The position numbers and the translations under genes were made by a program. From Treponema sp. (GTDB lineage Bacteria; Spirochaetota; Spirochaetia; Treponematales; Breznakiellaceae), in NCBI GenBank assembly GCA_031275515.1, contig JAISOQ010000003.1, forward strand, positions 1 through 7,581: DNA of 7,581 bases, read 5' to 3'. The notes under the pieces were generated by a model. The model was not told where the DNA came from and searched no databases. It saw only the letters and a program-made list of their open reading frames with translations. Numbering within the stretch: the first letter of the stretch is position 1; the number at the start of each line of letters is the position of its first letter. Shown one piece after another: positions 1-5,964 of the stretch.

Positions 1-84
1 GAAGATAGATGAATTTCATCAGATGAATGAGTCTCTTCAAATAAAGAACTCCGGCAGCGGAGCCCTTTGTCCTTCCGGAAATGG
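1..84 (+). repeat. Partial promoter-leader repeat, copy 0 (leader part only)
   Basis: This is the leader half of the dispersed repeat also found at 196-432, 1497-1674 and 1850-2080, in the same orientation as copy C. The promoter half, if present, lies left of the window. It matches the reverse complement of 196-279 at 82 of 84 positions. The only differences are CC at 71-72 where copy A has AA, just before the G tract. It keeps the leader reading frame seen in copies A and C (…DEFHQMNESLQIKNSG…) without frameshift. Confidence 0.85.
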
Positions 85-290
<206 letters not shown>

Positions 291-334
291 TTAGAAAACC
301 CCTCCAAAAATAGACTCAAGAAATTATAGTTGTC

Positions 335-364
335 ATTATATTATATAACCGCAAAAACTGTCAA
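335..364 (-). promoter_or_regulatory. Consensus sigma-70 type promoter of copy A
   Basis: TTGACA (364-359) and TATAAT (340-335) are separated by 18 bases, and both hexamers match consensus. Transcription would run leftwards towards the G/C core, away from the GH105 gene. The -35 box contains the TGA stop codon (363-361) of that gene, so gene end and promoter overlap. A second TATAAT at 345-340 is only 13 bases from the -35 box and is less likely to be used. Confidence 0.75.
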
Positions 365-1482
365 TGCTGAATATTACCCTTTTCAACATTATTTAGCGTC
401 TGTCCACAAAGCCGGTTACTTTGCGGACAGACGGCATTATCCAGGGAGAGGCCCTCGTTGACGCACCAGAGCAGAGGCGCCTGTCCGTGGTAATCCCCGG
501 TAATACGCGGACGGTCGTAATAAAACTGCTTGCTGCCACTCTTGGGGGTCCCGGCGCAGACTTCCCTTAGGTCGCCGGTATCTTCGATACAGGAATAAAG
601 GCCCTTCCAGGCCCTTTCCACTACCGGACGGTAGACGCCGGCGGGGATCCAGCCCCTTTTAAGCCCCGTAAGCAAGGCAAAAGTGAACATGGCGGTACAG
701 GAAGTCTCGTTCCAGAATCCGGGTTCATCAATAAGCTGTTTCCACAGACCTTCGGGCCCCTGATGGTTTCCCAAACTTTCCGCCATTAAGCGGTAGCTCT
801 GCATTATCCGGGAAAAATCGGGGTTATCCCGGGGCAGGATCTTCAGAAGCTCCGCCATACCGGCGGCCATCCAGCCGTTGGCCCGGCCCCACAGAAAAGG
901 CGCGTCGGGAGCATGATAAAAAAGACCGTCAGGCCGTTGCAGCCTGTCCAGATACAACACCATCTCTCTGGCAGTCCGGTCGAGGTACTTCCGGTCTCCG
1001 GTTACCTTGAAGGCATGGGACTGGACAATGGCGATCATATACATATCGTCCATCCAGAGCCGGGTCTGCCAGGAATAGCCCCGGCGCAGCCATTCCCGCT
1101 GTTCTTCCGTCAAATCGGCGGCATTATCGCCGCCGCCGGCGGAGGGGACCGGATCCCACTGGGTATCCGCATAGGGCATACCCAGCGCCCGGTAGCGTTC
1201 TTCGCCGGTTAACCGGTAGAACTCCAGGGGCAGGCAGCCGAACATATTAAAATCCACATGGTTCTTCGCCGGAAGGTACTGCCTTTCCTCACTACAAAGA
1301 AGATCGAATTTCTTCCGTAAGGAAGAAAACAGGGATTTGTCCCCGGTAAGCTCCGCATACTGAAGCGCCCCATACCAGGTAAAAGTTTCGGCGTAATGGA
1401 TCGTATTATTGTAAAAAAGGTGCGGAGTTTCCAGAAACCGGCAGGCGGCTTTCTTGCCTGCTTCCAGCACATTCGGCAGCAT
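361..1482 (-). CDS. yteR: GH105 unsaturated rhamnogalacturonyl hydrolase (YteR-like)
   Basis: The enzyme is predicted to cleave the terminal unsaturated galacturonyl residue from rhamnogalacturonan fragments made by a lyase, by hydrating the double bond, as known for GH105/YteR. The 373-residue protein has no signal peptide, so it should act in the cytoplasm on imported oligosaccharides. It shows the alpha/alpha-barrel family pattern: WMDDMYM at 143-149 with the likely catalytic Asp at 145 or 146, GLFYHAPD at 186-193 with His190, WGRANGW at 198-204, ETSCTAMF at 259-266, and YYDRPRITGDYHGQAPLLW at 321-339, where the recognisable family core nearly ends. Residues 351-373 are encoded by repeat copy A and look like an acquired tail. 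The ATG follows AGGAGG by 4 bases, which supports this start. It diverges from the importer operon and is driven by repeat copy B. Length is close to that of B. subtilis YteR. Exact substrate is inferred. Confidence 0.9.
   Translation of the reverse strand: MLPNVLEAGKKAACRFLETPHLFYNNTIHYAETFTWYGALQYAELTGDKSLFSSLRKKFDLLCSEERQYLPAKNHVDFNMFGCLPLEFYRLTGEERYRALGMPYADTQWDPVPSAGGGDNAADLTEEQREWLRRGYSWQTRLWMDDMYMIAIVQSHAFKVTGDRKYLDRTAREMVLYLDRLQRPDGLFYHAPDAPFLWGRANGWMAAGMAELLKILPRDNPDFSRIMQSYRLMAESLGNHQGPEGLWKQLIDEPGFWNETSCTAMFTFALLTGLKRGWIPAGVYRPVVERAWKGLYSCIEDTGDLREVCAGTPKSGSKQFYYDRPRITGDYHGQAPLLWCVNEGLSLDNAVCPQSNRLCGQTLNNVEKGNIQH
398..432 (-). other. 14-bp stem-loop inside the 3' end of the GH105 gene
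   Basis: GTCTGTCCGCAAAG (432-419) pairs with CTTTGTGGACAGAC (411-398) across a 7-base loop, with one G-U wobble. It opens repeat copy A and covers codons 351-362 of the hydrolase. No T-tract follows, so it does not look like a classical intrinsic terminator. It might be an operator, an mRNA stabiliser or a weak termination signal. The equivalent in copy C (1850-1884) pairs only partly. Confidence 0.6.
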
Positions 1483-1486
1483 AATT

Positions 1487-1492
1487 CCTCCT
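1487..1492 (-). promoter_or_regulatory. Ribosome binding site of the GH105 gene
   Basis: AGGAGG on the minus strand lies 4 bases before ATG (1482-1480). It sits just past the end of repeat copy B, exactly where the homopolymer tract begins in copies A and C. Confidence 0.8.
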
Positions 1493-1533
1493 TTTTCGGG
1501 AATTACAAAAAAGGGCTGTCCTGCCGGAATTCT

Positions 1534-1572
1534 TTATTTGATGAAATCCATCCATAACTTCCGGTTAGACAA
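1534..1572 (-). CDS. Possible 12-residue leader peptide of copy B (frameshifted)
   Basis: GGAGGGG (1587-1581) is followed after 8 bases by TTG, giving LSNRKLWMDFIK and a TAA stop. The first five codons match copies A and C, then indels shift the frame to an early stop about 50 nt before the hydrolase ATG. Either a short leader peptide or a decayed copy of the longer leader frame. No expression evidence is available. Confidence 0.2.
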   Translation of the reverse strand: MSNRKLWMDFIK

Positions 1573-1616
1573 TCAGAAAACCCCTCCAAAAACGTACTCA
1601 ATGAATTGTAACGGTG

Positions 1617-1646
1617 ATTATATTATGTAACCCTAAAAGCTGTCAA
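1617..1646 (-). promoter_or_regulatory. Consensus promoter of the GH105 gene (copy B)
   Basis: TTGACA (1646-1641) and TATAAT (1622-1617) with an 18-base spacer, both consensus. Transcription would start near 1610 and read into the hydrolase. The box GTTGAAA…TTCAGC (1668-1650), an imperfect inverted repeat with a central spacer, lies directly upstream and is shared with copies A and, less well, C. It is a candidate regulator site. Confidence 0.8.
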
Positions 1647-1674
1647 TGCTGAATATTACCCCTTTCAACGTTAC

Positions 1675-1849
1675 TCCAATGGCCTTGAGGCGGATGGGTA
1701 AATATGACAGGATTAGTAATATAGATGTTTATTCCTTTATTTTATCCTGCGCCGGGGGAAGGCATAAAAAAATGTTATTTCTTCGGCAATTTGTAATAAT
1801 TATATGCATTTTATACATTGTATAAGTTAGGATGAATCCTAGTATGAGA
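1675..1849. other. AT-rich spacer between divergent promoter copies B and C, with small palindromes
   Basis: This unique, non-coding stretch separates the two repeat copies. It holds TTATACATTGTATAA (1811-1825; perfect 6-base arms around ATT) and AGGATGAATCCT (1829-1840; perfect 5-base arms), both just upstream of copy C. Either could be an operator, but neither recurs at copy B. I see no gene here. Confidence 0.45.
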
Positions 1850-2080
1850 GCCTGTCCGCAGAGCAGCCGGTTTTATGTACAGACACCAAATAATGTTGAA
1901 AAAAGTAATATTCACTATTGACAGCTTTTACGATTACATAATATAATGGCAACTATAATTCATTGAGTGTGTTTTTGGAGGGTTTTCTGATTGTCTAACC
2001 GGAAAATGGATGAATTTCATCAGATGAGTGAGTTTCTTCAAATAAAGAATTCCGGTAAAGCCGCCCTTTGTAATTCCAGA
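1850..2080 (+). repeat. Promoter-leader repeat, copy C, facing the importer operon
   Basis: The unit has the same order as copy A: degenerate stem-loop (1850-1884), GTTGAAA box, promoter, GGAGGG, TTG leader frame, ending at GTAATTCC. It is inverted relative to copies A and B, so B and C form a divergent promoter pair. The leader frame is preserved relative to copies 0 and A, with substitutions but no indels between TTG and codon 33. The C17 tract at 2090-2106 follows after 9 unique bases. Confidence 0.85.
1918..1947 (+). promoter_or_regulatory. Consensus promoter of copy C, reading towards the importer operon
   Basis: TTGACA (1918-1923), an 18-base spacer and TATAAT (1942-1947). Transcription would start near 1954 and reach the first permease after an unusually long leader of about 575 nt. 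I see no better promoter closer to 2530, so this is the best candidate for the operon. Confidence 0.75.
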
Positions 2081-2125
2081 AGTAGTCTACCCCCCCCCCC
2101 CCCCCCATTCAGCATCGCTATATAA
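1991..2125 (+). CDS. Possible leader ORF of copy C, 44 codons, crossing the C17 tract
   Basis: GGAGGG (1977-1982) precedes TTG (1991) by 8 bases. The frame reads LSNRKMDEFHQMSEFLQIKN…, reaches Leu at codon 33, then six Pro codons made almost wholly by the C tract, then FSIAI and TAA. I do not recognise the product. The frame is kept in copies 0 and A, with changes at both silent and replacement positions, so coding is possible but not shown. With one C fewer or two more, translation would enter the long open frame ending at 2537 instead of stopping at 2125. Confidence 0.3.
   Translation: MSNRKMDEFHQMSEFLQIKNSGKAALCNSRSSLPPPPPPFSIAI
2090..2106 (+). repeat. Poly-C tract of 17
   Basis: Seventeen consecutive C fall between the leader repeat of copy C and the downstream open frame. 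The tract starts exactly at codon 34 of the leader frame, the same place as the 32-base tract in copy A. Tracts of this length slip readily during replication and are known phase-variation switches in many bacteria, including poly-G upstream of tpr genes in Treponema pallidum. Confidence 0.9.
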
Positions 2126-2529
2126 CAGGAACGTTCCAGATCTTCTTCTGCTGATCTCCGTTATTCTTGGGTTACGATCTCCGCAAAAGCCGAACGGGAA
2201 AGGTACGCCGAAATTTAGTTGCTGCCTCTCTGCGGCGCGGGCAGTCATACTGTCAAAGAACCCGCCGGGCATTGGGGAGATCAAGAGGCGGGGAATATTT
2301 CTTCTATGCCGGTTGAGGAATCTACCGGAACCCAGAGGCCCGCCGATCACGCCCAGGCCCGGTAACTCCTTCCTTGGGGGTCTTGCCGCGGACACAACAA
2401 CATATACCTCAATTTCGATAATCACAGGCGGCGCTGATCTAAAGGTTGATACGAGAATTTTTCCCAAAACGTATGCATTAGCGCACATTTTGGGACAGGA
2501 TCACTGGATAAAATTTATTAGGAGGGACC
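2107..2529 (+). other. Long leader region of the importer operon with an unassigned open frame
   Basis: About 420 bases separate the C tract from the first permease. One plus-strand frame is open from the tract to a TAA at 2535-2537, about 143 codons, but has no ATG and no clear ribosome binding site of its own. A weak internal TTG lies at 2313. Its translation is rich in basic residues and Pro, and I recognise no domain. A minus-strand frame (2488-2087) is open as well, ending in poly-Gly from the tract, and is equally unconvincing. It could be a degenerate gene, the distal part of a phase-variable ORF, or a structured mRNA leader. AGGAGG at 2520-2525 is the ribosome binding site of the permease, 4 bases before its ATG. 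Confidence 0.4.
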
Positions 2530-3450
2530 ATGATTAACAAACCAAAAAATCAGGGACTGACGTATTTTACACGCCATTGGATGCTCTATGCCATGCTGCT
2601 ATTGCCTATGGCCTTTTTTATCCTGTTCCGTTATATCCCAATGACGAACATAGTGATTGCATTTAAAGACTACAATATGTTCAAGGGCGTTTGGACATCC
2701 GGCTGGGTTGGTTTTAAATGGTTCAACCAGGCCTTCGGCTCTCCCGATTTTTACAACGCCCTGCGGAATACCATTGTGCTTAACCTGCTGGACCTTATTG
2801 TGGGGTTTCCCGCTCCGGTTATTCTTGCCATTTTGCTTAATGAGTTGAGGTTTCCTCTGTACAAGCGGTTTACCCAAACCGTCGTATATCTGCCGCACTT
2901 CCTGTCATGGATCATCATTTCCGGTATCGCGGCAAAGCTCCTTGCCCCGGGCGCCGGAATCGTGAATATCGCCCTGGGGAAAATAGGCGTTGGTCCCATT
3001 GATTTTCTGATGAAGCCGGGCCTGTGGATAGGCACGTATATAACCTTTGGCATTTGGAAAGAGGTCGGCTGGGGAACGATAATCTACCTTGCGGCCATAA
3101 CGGGCATAAATCCGGAGTTGTATGAGGCCGCCGAGGTGGATGGGGCGGGGCGTTTTCGTCAGATTTGGCATGTCACGCTTCCGGGAATCCGCTCTACTGT
3201 GGTGGTCCTCCTCATCATGAACCTGGGACGTATTCTCGGCAGTGAGTTCGACCGGCCCTACACTATGGGGAACAGCCTGGTTGTTTCAGTGGCCGACGTC
3301 ATCAGTACGATGGTATACCGGGTCGGTATCCGTTCTTTCCAATTCTCGTACACAGCGGCCATAGGTCTTTTCCAGTCTGTGGTCTGCGTGGTTTTCCTGC
3401 TCGCCGCCAATGCTCTTGCAAAGAAATTCGGCGAACGCGGTATCTGGTAA
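2530..3450 (+). CDS. lplB: ABC sugar importer permease, LplB/YteP type
   Basis: This is an inner-membrane permease of a CUT1-type oligosaccharide importer. The 306 residues are normal for the LplB/YteP family, with about six hydrophobic segments, near 19-36, 82-104, 116-136, 166-191, 222-238 and 272-295. The EAA loop that contacts the transporter ATPase is at about 199-220 (EAAEVDGAGRFRQIWHVTLPGI split across that range), with the typical ELYEAAEVDGA core. The ATG is preceded by AGGAGG and overlaps the stop of an upstream open frame as ATGATTAA. It is first in a three-gene operon, followed 10 bases later by the second permease. With the divergent GH105 gene it points to uptake of rhamnogalacturonan oligosaccharides. 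No ATPase gene is nearby; a shared MsmX-type ATPase elsewhere is likely (inference). Substrate is not proven by the sequence. Confidence 0.92.
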   Translation: MINKPKNQGLTYFTRHWMLYAMLLLPMAFFILFRYIPMTNIVIAFKDYNMFKGVWTSGWVGFKWFNQAFGSPDFYNALRNTIVLNLLDLIVGFPAPVILAILLNELRFPLYKRFTQTVVYLPHFLSWIIISGIAAKLLAPGAGIVNIALGKIGVGPIDFLMKPGLWIGTYITFGIWKEVGWGTIIYLAAITGINPELYEAAEVDGAGRFRQIWHVTLPGIRSTVVVLLIMNLGRILGSEFDRPYTMGNSLVVSVADVISTMVYRVGIRSFQFSYTAAIGLFQSVVCVVFLLAANALAKKFGERGIW

Positions 3451-3460
3451 GGAGTCCTGA

Positions 3461-4336
3461 ATGGTTTTTTCAAAACAATCAAAAATTATTGATTTGATTA
3501 TTGCCGGAGTGTGCCTGCTGGTCATTTTAATCTGCCTTTTGCCGATACTGCATATTTTCGCCCAGTCTTTAAGCTCACCCCTTTCCATTGTAAACCGGCG
3601 GGTAAATTTTGTTCCGGTGGAACTTACCCTTGAATCCTATCAATATGTTTTTGGGGATCCGGCTTTTTCCCGGTCTATGATATGGACTGCCGTTTTAACG
3701 GTCATCTGTACGCTGTTTTCCCTGTTTATGACCATCCTCTGCGCGTATCCCCTGATATACAACACCCTAAAAGGGAAAGGAATCGTCAACATCCTGATTA
3801 TCTTTACCATGTATTTCAGCGCCGGCACTATACCGAATTATATCCTGATGAAGGATTTTGGGCTGCTGAACAACCCTTTGGTACTGATAATCCCCAACTG
3901 CCTTTCGGTGTTTAACATGATCATCCTCCGGAGTTTCTTCTACAGCGTCCCTGAAAGTCTGCGGGAATCCGCGGAACTTGACGGCGCCAATCCCTTTACG
4001 GTGCTTATTCACATTTACCTGCCCCTTTCCGCCCCGGTATTGGCCACCCTCGCGCTGTTTTACGCGGTAGGCCGGTGGAACGGTTTTTCCGATGCCCTGC
4101 TCTACCTTACCAAACCGGATTTTGCTCCCATACAGCTCAAACTTTACCAGATTATCAACAATCTTTCCTCAATAGAAATTGCTACTCAGGAAGGTATCGC
4201 CGGAGGTGTACCGCTGGCAAGCGAGGGTATGAAAGCCGCCGCAGTCATGATAGCGACGATACCGATTGTACTTGTTTATCCTTGGCTTCAACGTTACTTC
4301 ATTAAAGGCGTAACGATTGGAGCCGTAAAAGGCTGA
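3461..4336 (+). CDS. lplC: ABC sugar importer permease, LplC/YtcP type
   Basis: This is the second permease of the importer and should pair with the upstream LplB-type subunit in the membrane. The 291 residues match the family's usual length. Hydrophobic segments lie near 9-32, 73-100, 108-128, 138-160, 186-204 and 259-276. The EAA loop is at about 164-192, with PESLRESAELDGANPF and then YLPLS. The C-terminus, YFIKGVTIGAVKG, is characteristic of the YtcP/LplC group. AAGGAG (3449-3454) overlaps the stop codon of the first permease and lies 6 bases before the ATG, indicating tight co-translation in one operon. The lipoprotein gene follows after 32 bases with its own ribosome binding site. A role in pectin oligosaccharide uptake is inferred from the neighbouring hydrolase. 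Confidence 0.92.
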   Translation: MVFSKQSKIIDLIIAGVCLLVILICLLPILHIFAQSLSSPLSIVNRRVNFVPVELTLESYQYVFGDPAFSRSMIWTAVLTVICTLFSLFMTILCAYPLIYNTLKGKGIVNILIIFTMYFSAGTIPNYILMKDFGLLNNPLVLIIPNCLSVFNMIILRSFFYSVPESLRESAELDGANPFTVLIHIYLPLSAPVLATLALFYAVGRWNGFSDALLYLTKPDFAPIQLKLYQIINNLSSIEIATQEGIAGGVPLASEGMKAAAVMIATIPIVLVYPWLQRYFIKGVTIGAVKG

Positions 4337-4368
4337 CAGCTGACTAAAATATAGAAGGAGACGTAAAG

Positions 4369-5961
4369 ATGAAGAAGAAAAATGCTTACTTTCGGTGTTT
4401 TACAGCCCTGGTATGCACGGCGGCGGCATTGCTCTTTGCTGGTTGCAGCAAGAAAGCGGATGCGGCGGATAGCAAAGAAACGGTCGAAATAACTGTCGAA
4501 GTATTTGATCGCGGCACGGACGGCGGCAAGTCGGATCCCGCAAAGAACAACTGGACAGACTGGATACAAAAAAAGCTCCTTGAAGATGAAAATATCAAGG
4601 TAACCTTTGTTCCGGTCTCCAGGTGGGAAGAAACCCCCGCCCTTACCAACCTTATGGCCGCCGGTACGGCCCCGGATGTCTGCTATACGTACTCAGCGGA
4701 ACTGATAACGATGTACAGTGAACTGGGGGGACTCTTCAACATGGCCCCTTACATTGATACCACCCTGAAAGACCTTAAAGCCTTTCTCGGCCCCGATGCG
4801 GCCCTGCCGGGCAGGGATATGATAACCCGGAGCCGGAACAGCGAGACAGGGGCGGTTTACTCAATACCAGCCCGGCGTATGAATACCGCCCGTCTTAATC
4901 TTTTTATCCGGAAGGATTGGCTGGATAAACTGGGCCTGCCGCTTCCAAAGACGCCGGAAGAATACTACCAGGCCCTTGCGGCGTTCAAGGAACAAGATCC
5001 CGGCAATATCGGTAAAGACAAAGTGATTCCGTTCTCGATGACCCGGGATACCCGCTGGACAGCCGGAGCCATCCTTGAGGCCTTTATTGACCCTGGATTG
5101 AGCGTTAAGGATCGTTGGGTCTATACGGTTATTGATCGCTATTTTTTTCTTCCCGGCTATAAAGAAGGCGTCCGTTTCCTCAACAAAATGTACAACGCGG
5201 GTCTTGTGGACCGGGACTTCGTGCTTCACAAGAGCGATCCCGAACTGTTCGACCTCGTAAAAACCGGCGTGGTAGGTTCCCTTTGCCATAACTGGGATCA
5301 GATCTACCGTGAAGATGTCGGAGCCCTTGCGGATCTGCAAAAAAACGTGCCCGGCGCGAATTTGGCGCCTGTTGACTGTATGACAAGTTCCGACAGCATA
5401 ACCAGAAAGATTTCTTACGACCCCGCGGGATTGAATTTTTTTATCCCCGCCTCCGCAAAAAATCCTGATGCCGCAATGCGGTATCTTAACTGGCTTGCCC
5501 GGTTTGAAAACTACAACTTCCTTCAAATTGGGCCGGAAGGGACCACCCACGATGTTGTAGACGGTATTCCCAAGCTCAAGAGCGCGGCGGGACTGTGGAT
5601 TCAGAACAGTTCCCAAAATCTTGATTATACCATCCCCATAAACGGCCTTGATCTGGGTGATCCTGAACTCAACGCCAAGGTATTGGCCAACGGTTATCCC
5701 TGGCCTGCGGATATCATTGCAAACGCCTATACTATTGCCATGACCAATGCAAAGCCCGGACCGGTTGTTCCGGTGAGCCTTACTGCCGCCGGTCCGGTCA
5801 TGCAGACGCTGGTGGATAAGAGCGATAATCTTGCCGCCGGGGCTATTACGGCCAGAGCTGCGGACTTTGACAAGGTATGGGATACGGGCATTGCGGACTT
5901 GCTTGCCTCCGGCGCCCAGGCCGTTATAGATGAACGGGCCGCAAAGTTTATTGAGCCTTAA
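4369..5961 (+). CDS. ABC importer solute-binding lipoprotein, LplA/YtcQ type
   Basis: This is the extracytoplasmic binding lipoprotein that captures the sugar and delivers it to the two permeases. Residues 1-25 form a lipoprotein signal peptide, with a basic start (MKKKN) and a hydrophobic core. The lipobox is LFAGC, giving lipidated Cys26. The following SKKADAADSK is a flexible linker. The 530 residues suit the long LplA/YtcQ family. Typical family-1 solute-binding features include LMAAGTAPDVCYTY near 93-107, IRKDWLDKLGLPLPKTPEEYYQAL near 178-201 and YLNWLARFENYNF near 371-383. GAAGGAG (4354-4360) precedes ATG by 8 bases. It is last in the operon, an order unlike lplABC of Bacillus, where the binding protein comes first. 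The stop codon is 3 bases from the convergent stop of the next gene, with no obvious terminator. The ligand is probably a pectin oligosaccharide, by context only. Confidence 0.9.
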   Translation: MKKKNAYFRCFTALVCTAAALLFAGCSKKADAADSKETVEITVEVFDRGTDGGKSDPAKNNWTDWIQKKLLEDENIKVTFVPVSRWEETPALTNLMAAGTAPDVCYTYSAELITMYSELGGLFNMAPYIDTTLKDLKAFLGPDAALPGRDMITRSRNSETGAVYSIPARRMNTARLNLFIRKDWLDKLGLPLPKTPEEYYQALAAFKEQDPGNIGKDKVIPFSMTRDTRWTAGAILEAFIDPGLSVKDRWVYTVIDRYFFLPGYKEGVRFLNKMYNAGLVDRDFVLHKSDPELFDLVKTGVVGSLCHNWDQIYREDVGALADLQKNVPGANLAPVDCMTSSDSITRKISYDPAGLNFFIPASAKNPDAAMRYLNWLARFENYNFLQIGPEGTTHDVVDGIPKLKSAAGLWIQNSSQNLDYTIPINGLDLGDPELNAKVLANGYPWPADIIANAYTIAMTNAKPGPVVPVSLTAAGPVMQTLVDKSDNLAAGAITARAADFDKVWDTGIADLLASGAQAVIDERAAKFIEP

Positions 5962-5964
5962 TCG

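Larger units (their letters stand above)
1497..1674 (-). repeat. Promoter-leader repeat, copy B, upstream of GH105
   Basis: Same orientation as copy A, and 20 bases through the -35 region (GTAATATTCAGCATTGACAG) are identical between the two. It lacks the upstream stem-loop, because similarity starts at GTAACGTTGAAA (1674-1663). Relative to copy A it has 18 bases missing and 2 inserted in the leader. No homopolymer follows; the hydrolase ribosome binding site occupies that place. It supplies promoter and about 128 nt of 5' leader to the hydrolase. Confidence 0.85.

Noticed and set aside
398..432. Intrinsic terminator for the GH105 gene
   Set aside because: The stem is strong but lies before the stop codon and has no T-tract after it. 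A consensus promoter follows instead.
1811..1840. CRISPR-like or integron-like array from the small palindromes
   Set aside because: There are only two unrelated short palindromes, with no regular spacing or repeated unit.
2087..2488. Minus-strand ORF of 133 codons in the importer leader region
   Set aside because: It has no Shine-Dalgarno or recognisable domain, ends in poly-Gly from the C tract, and runs against the operon. It is described only within the 2107-2529 entry.
4861..5616. Minus-strand ORF of 251 codons inside the lipoprotein gene
   Set aside because: It is antisense to a well-supported family-1 solute-binding protein and shows no domain or ribosome binding site.
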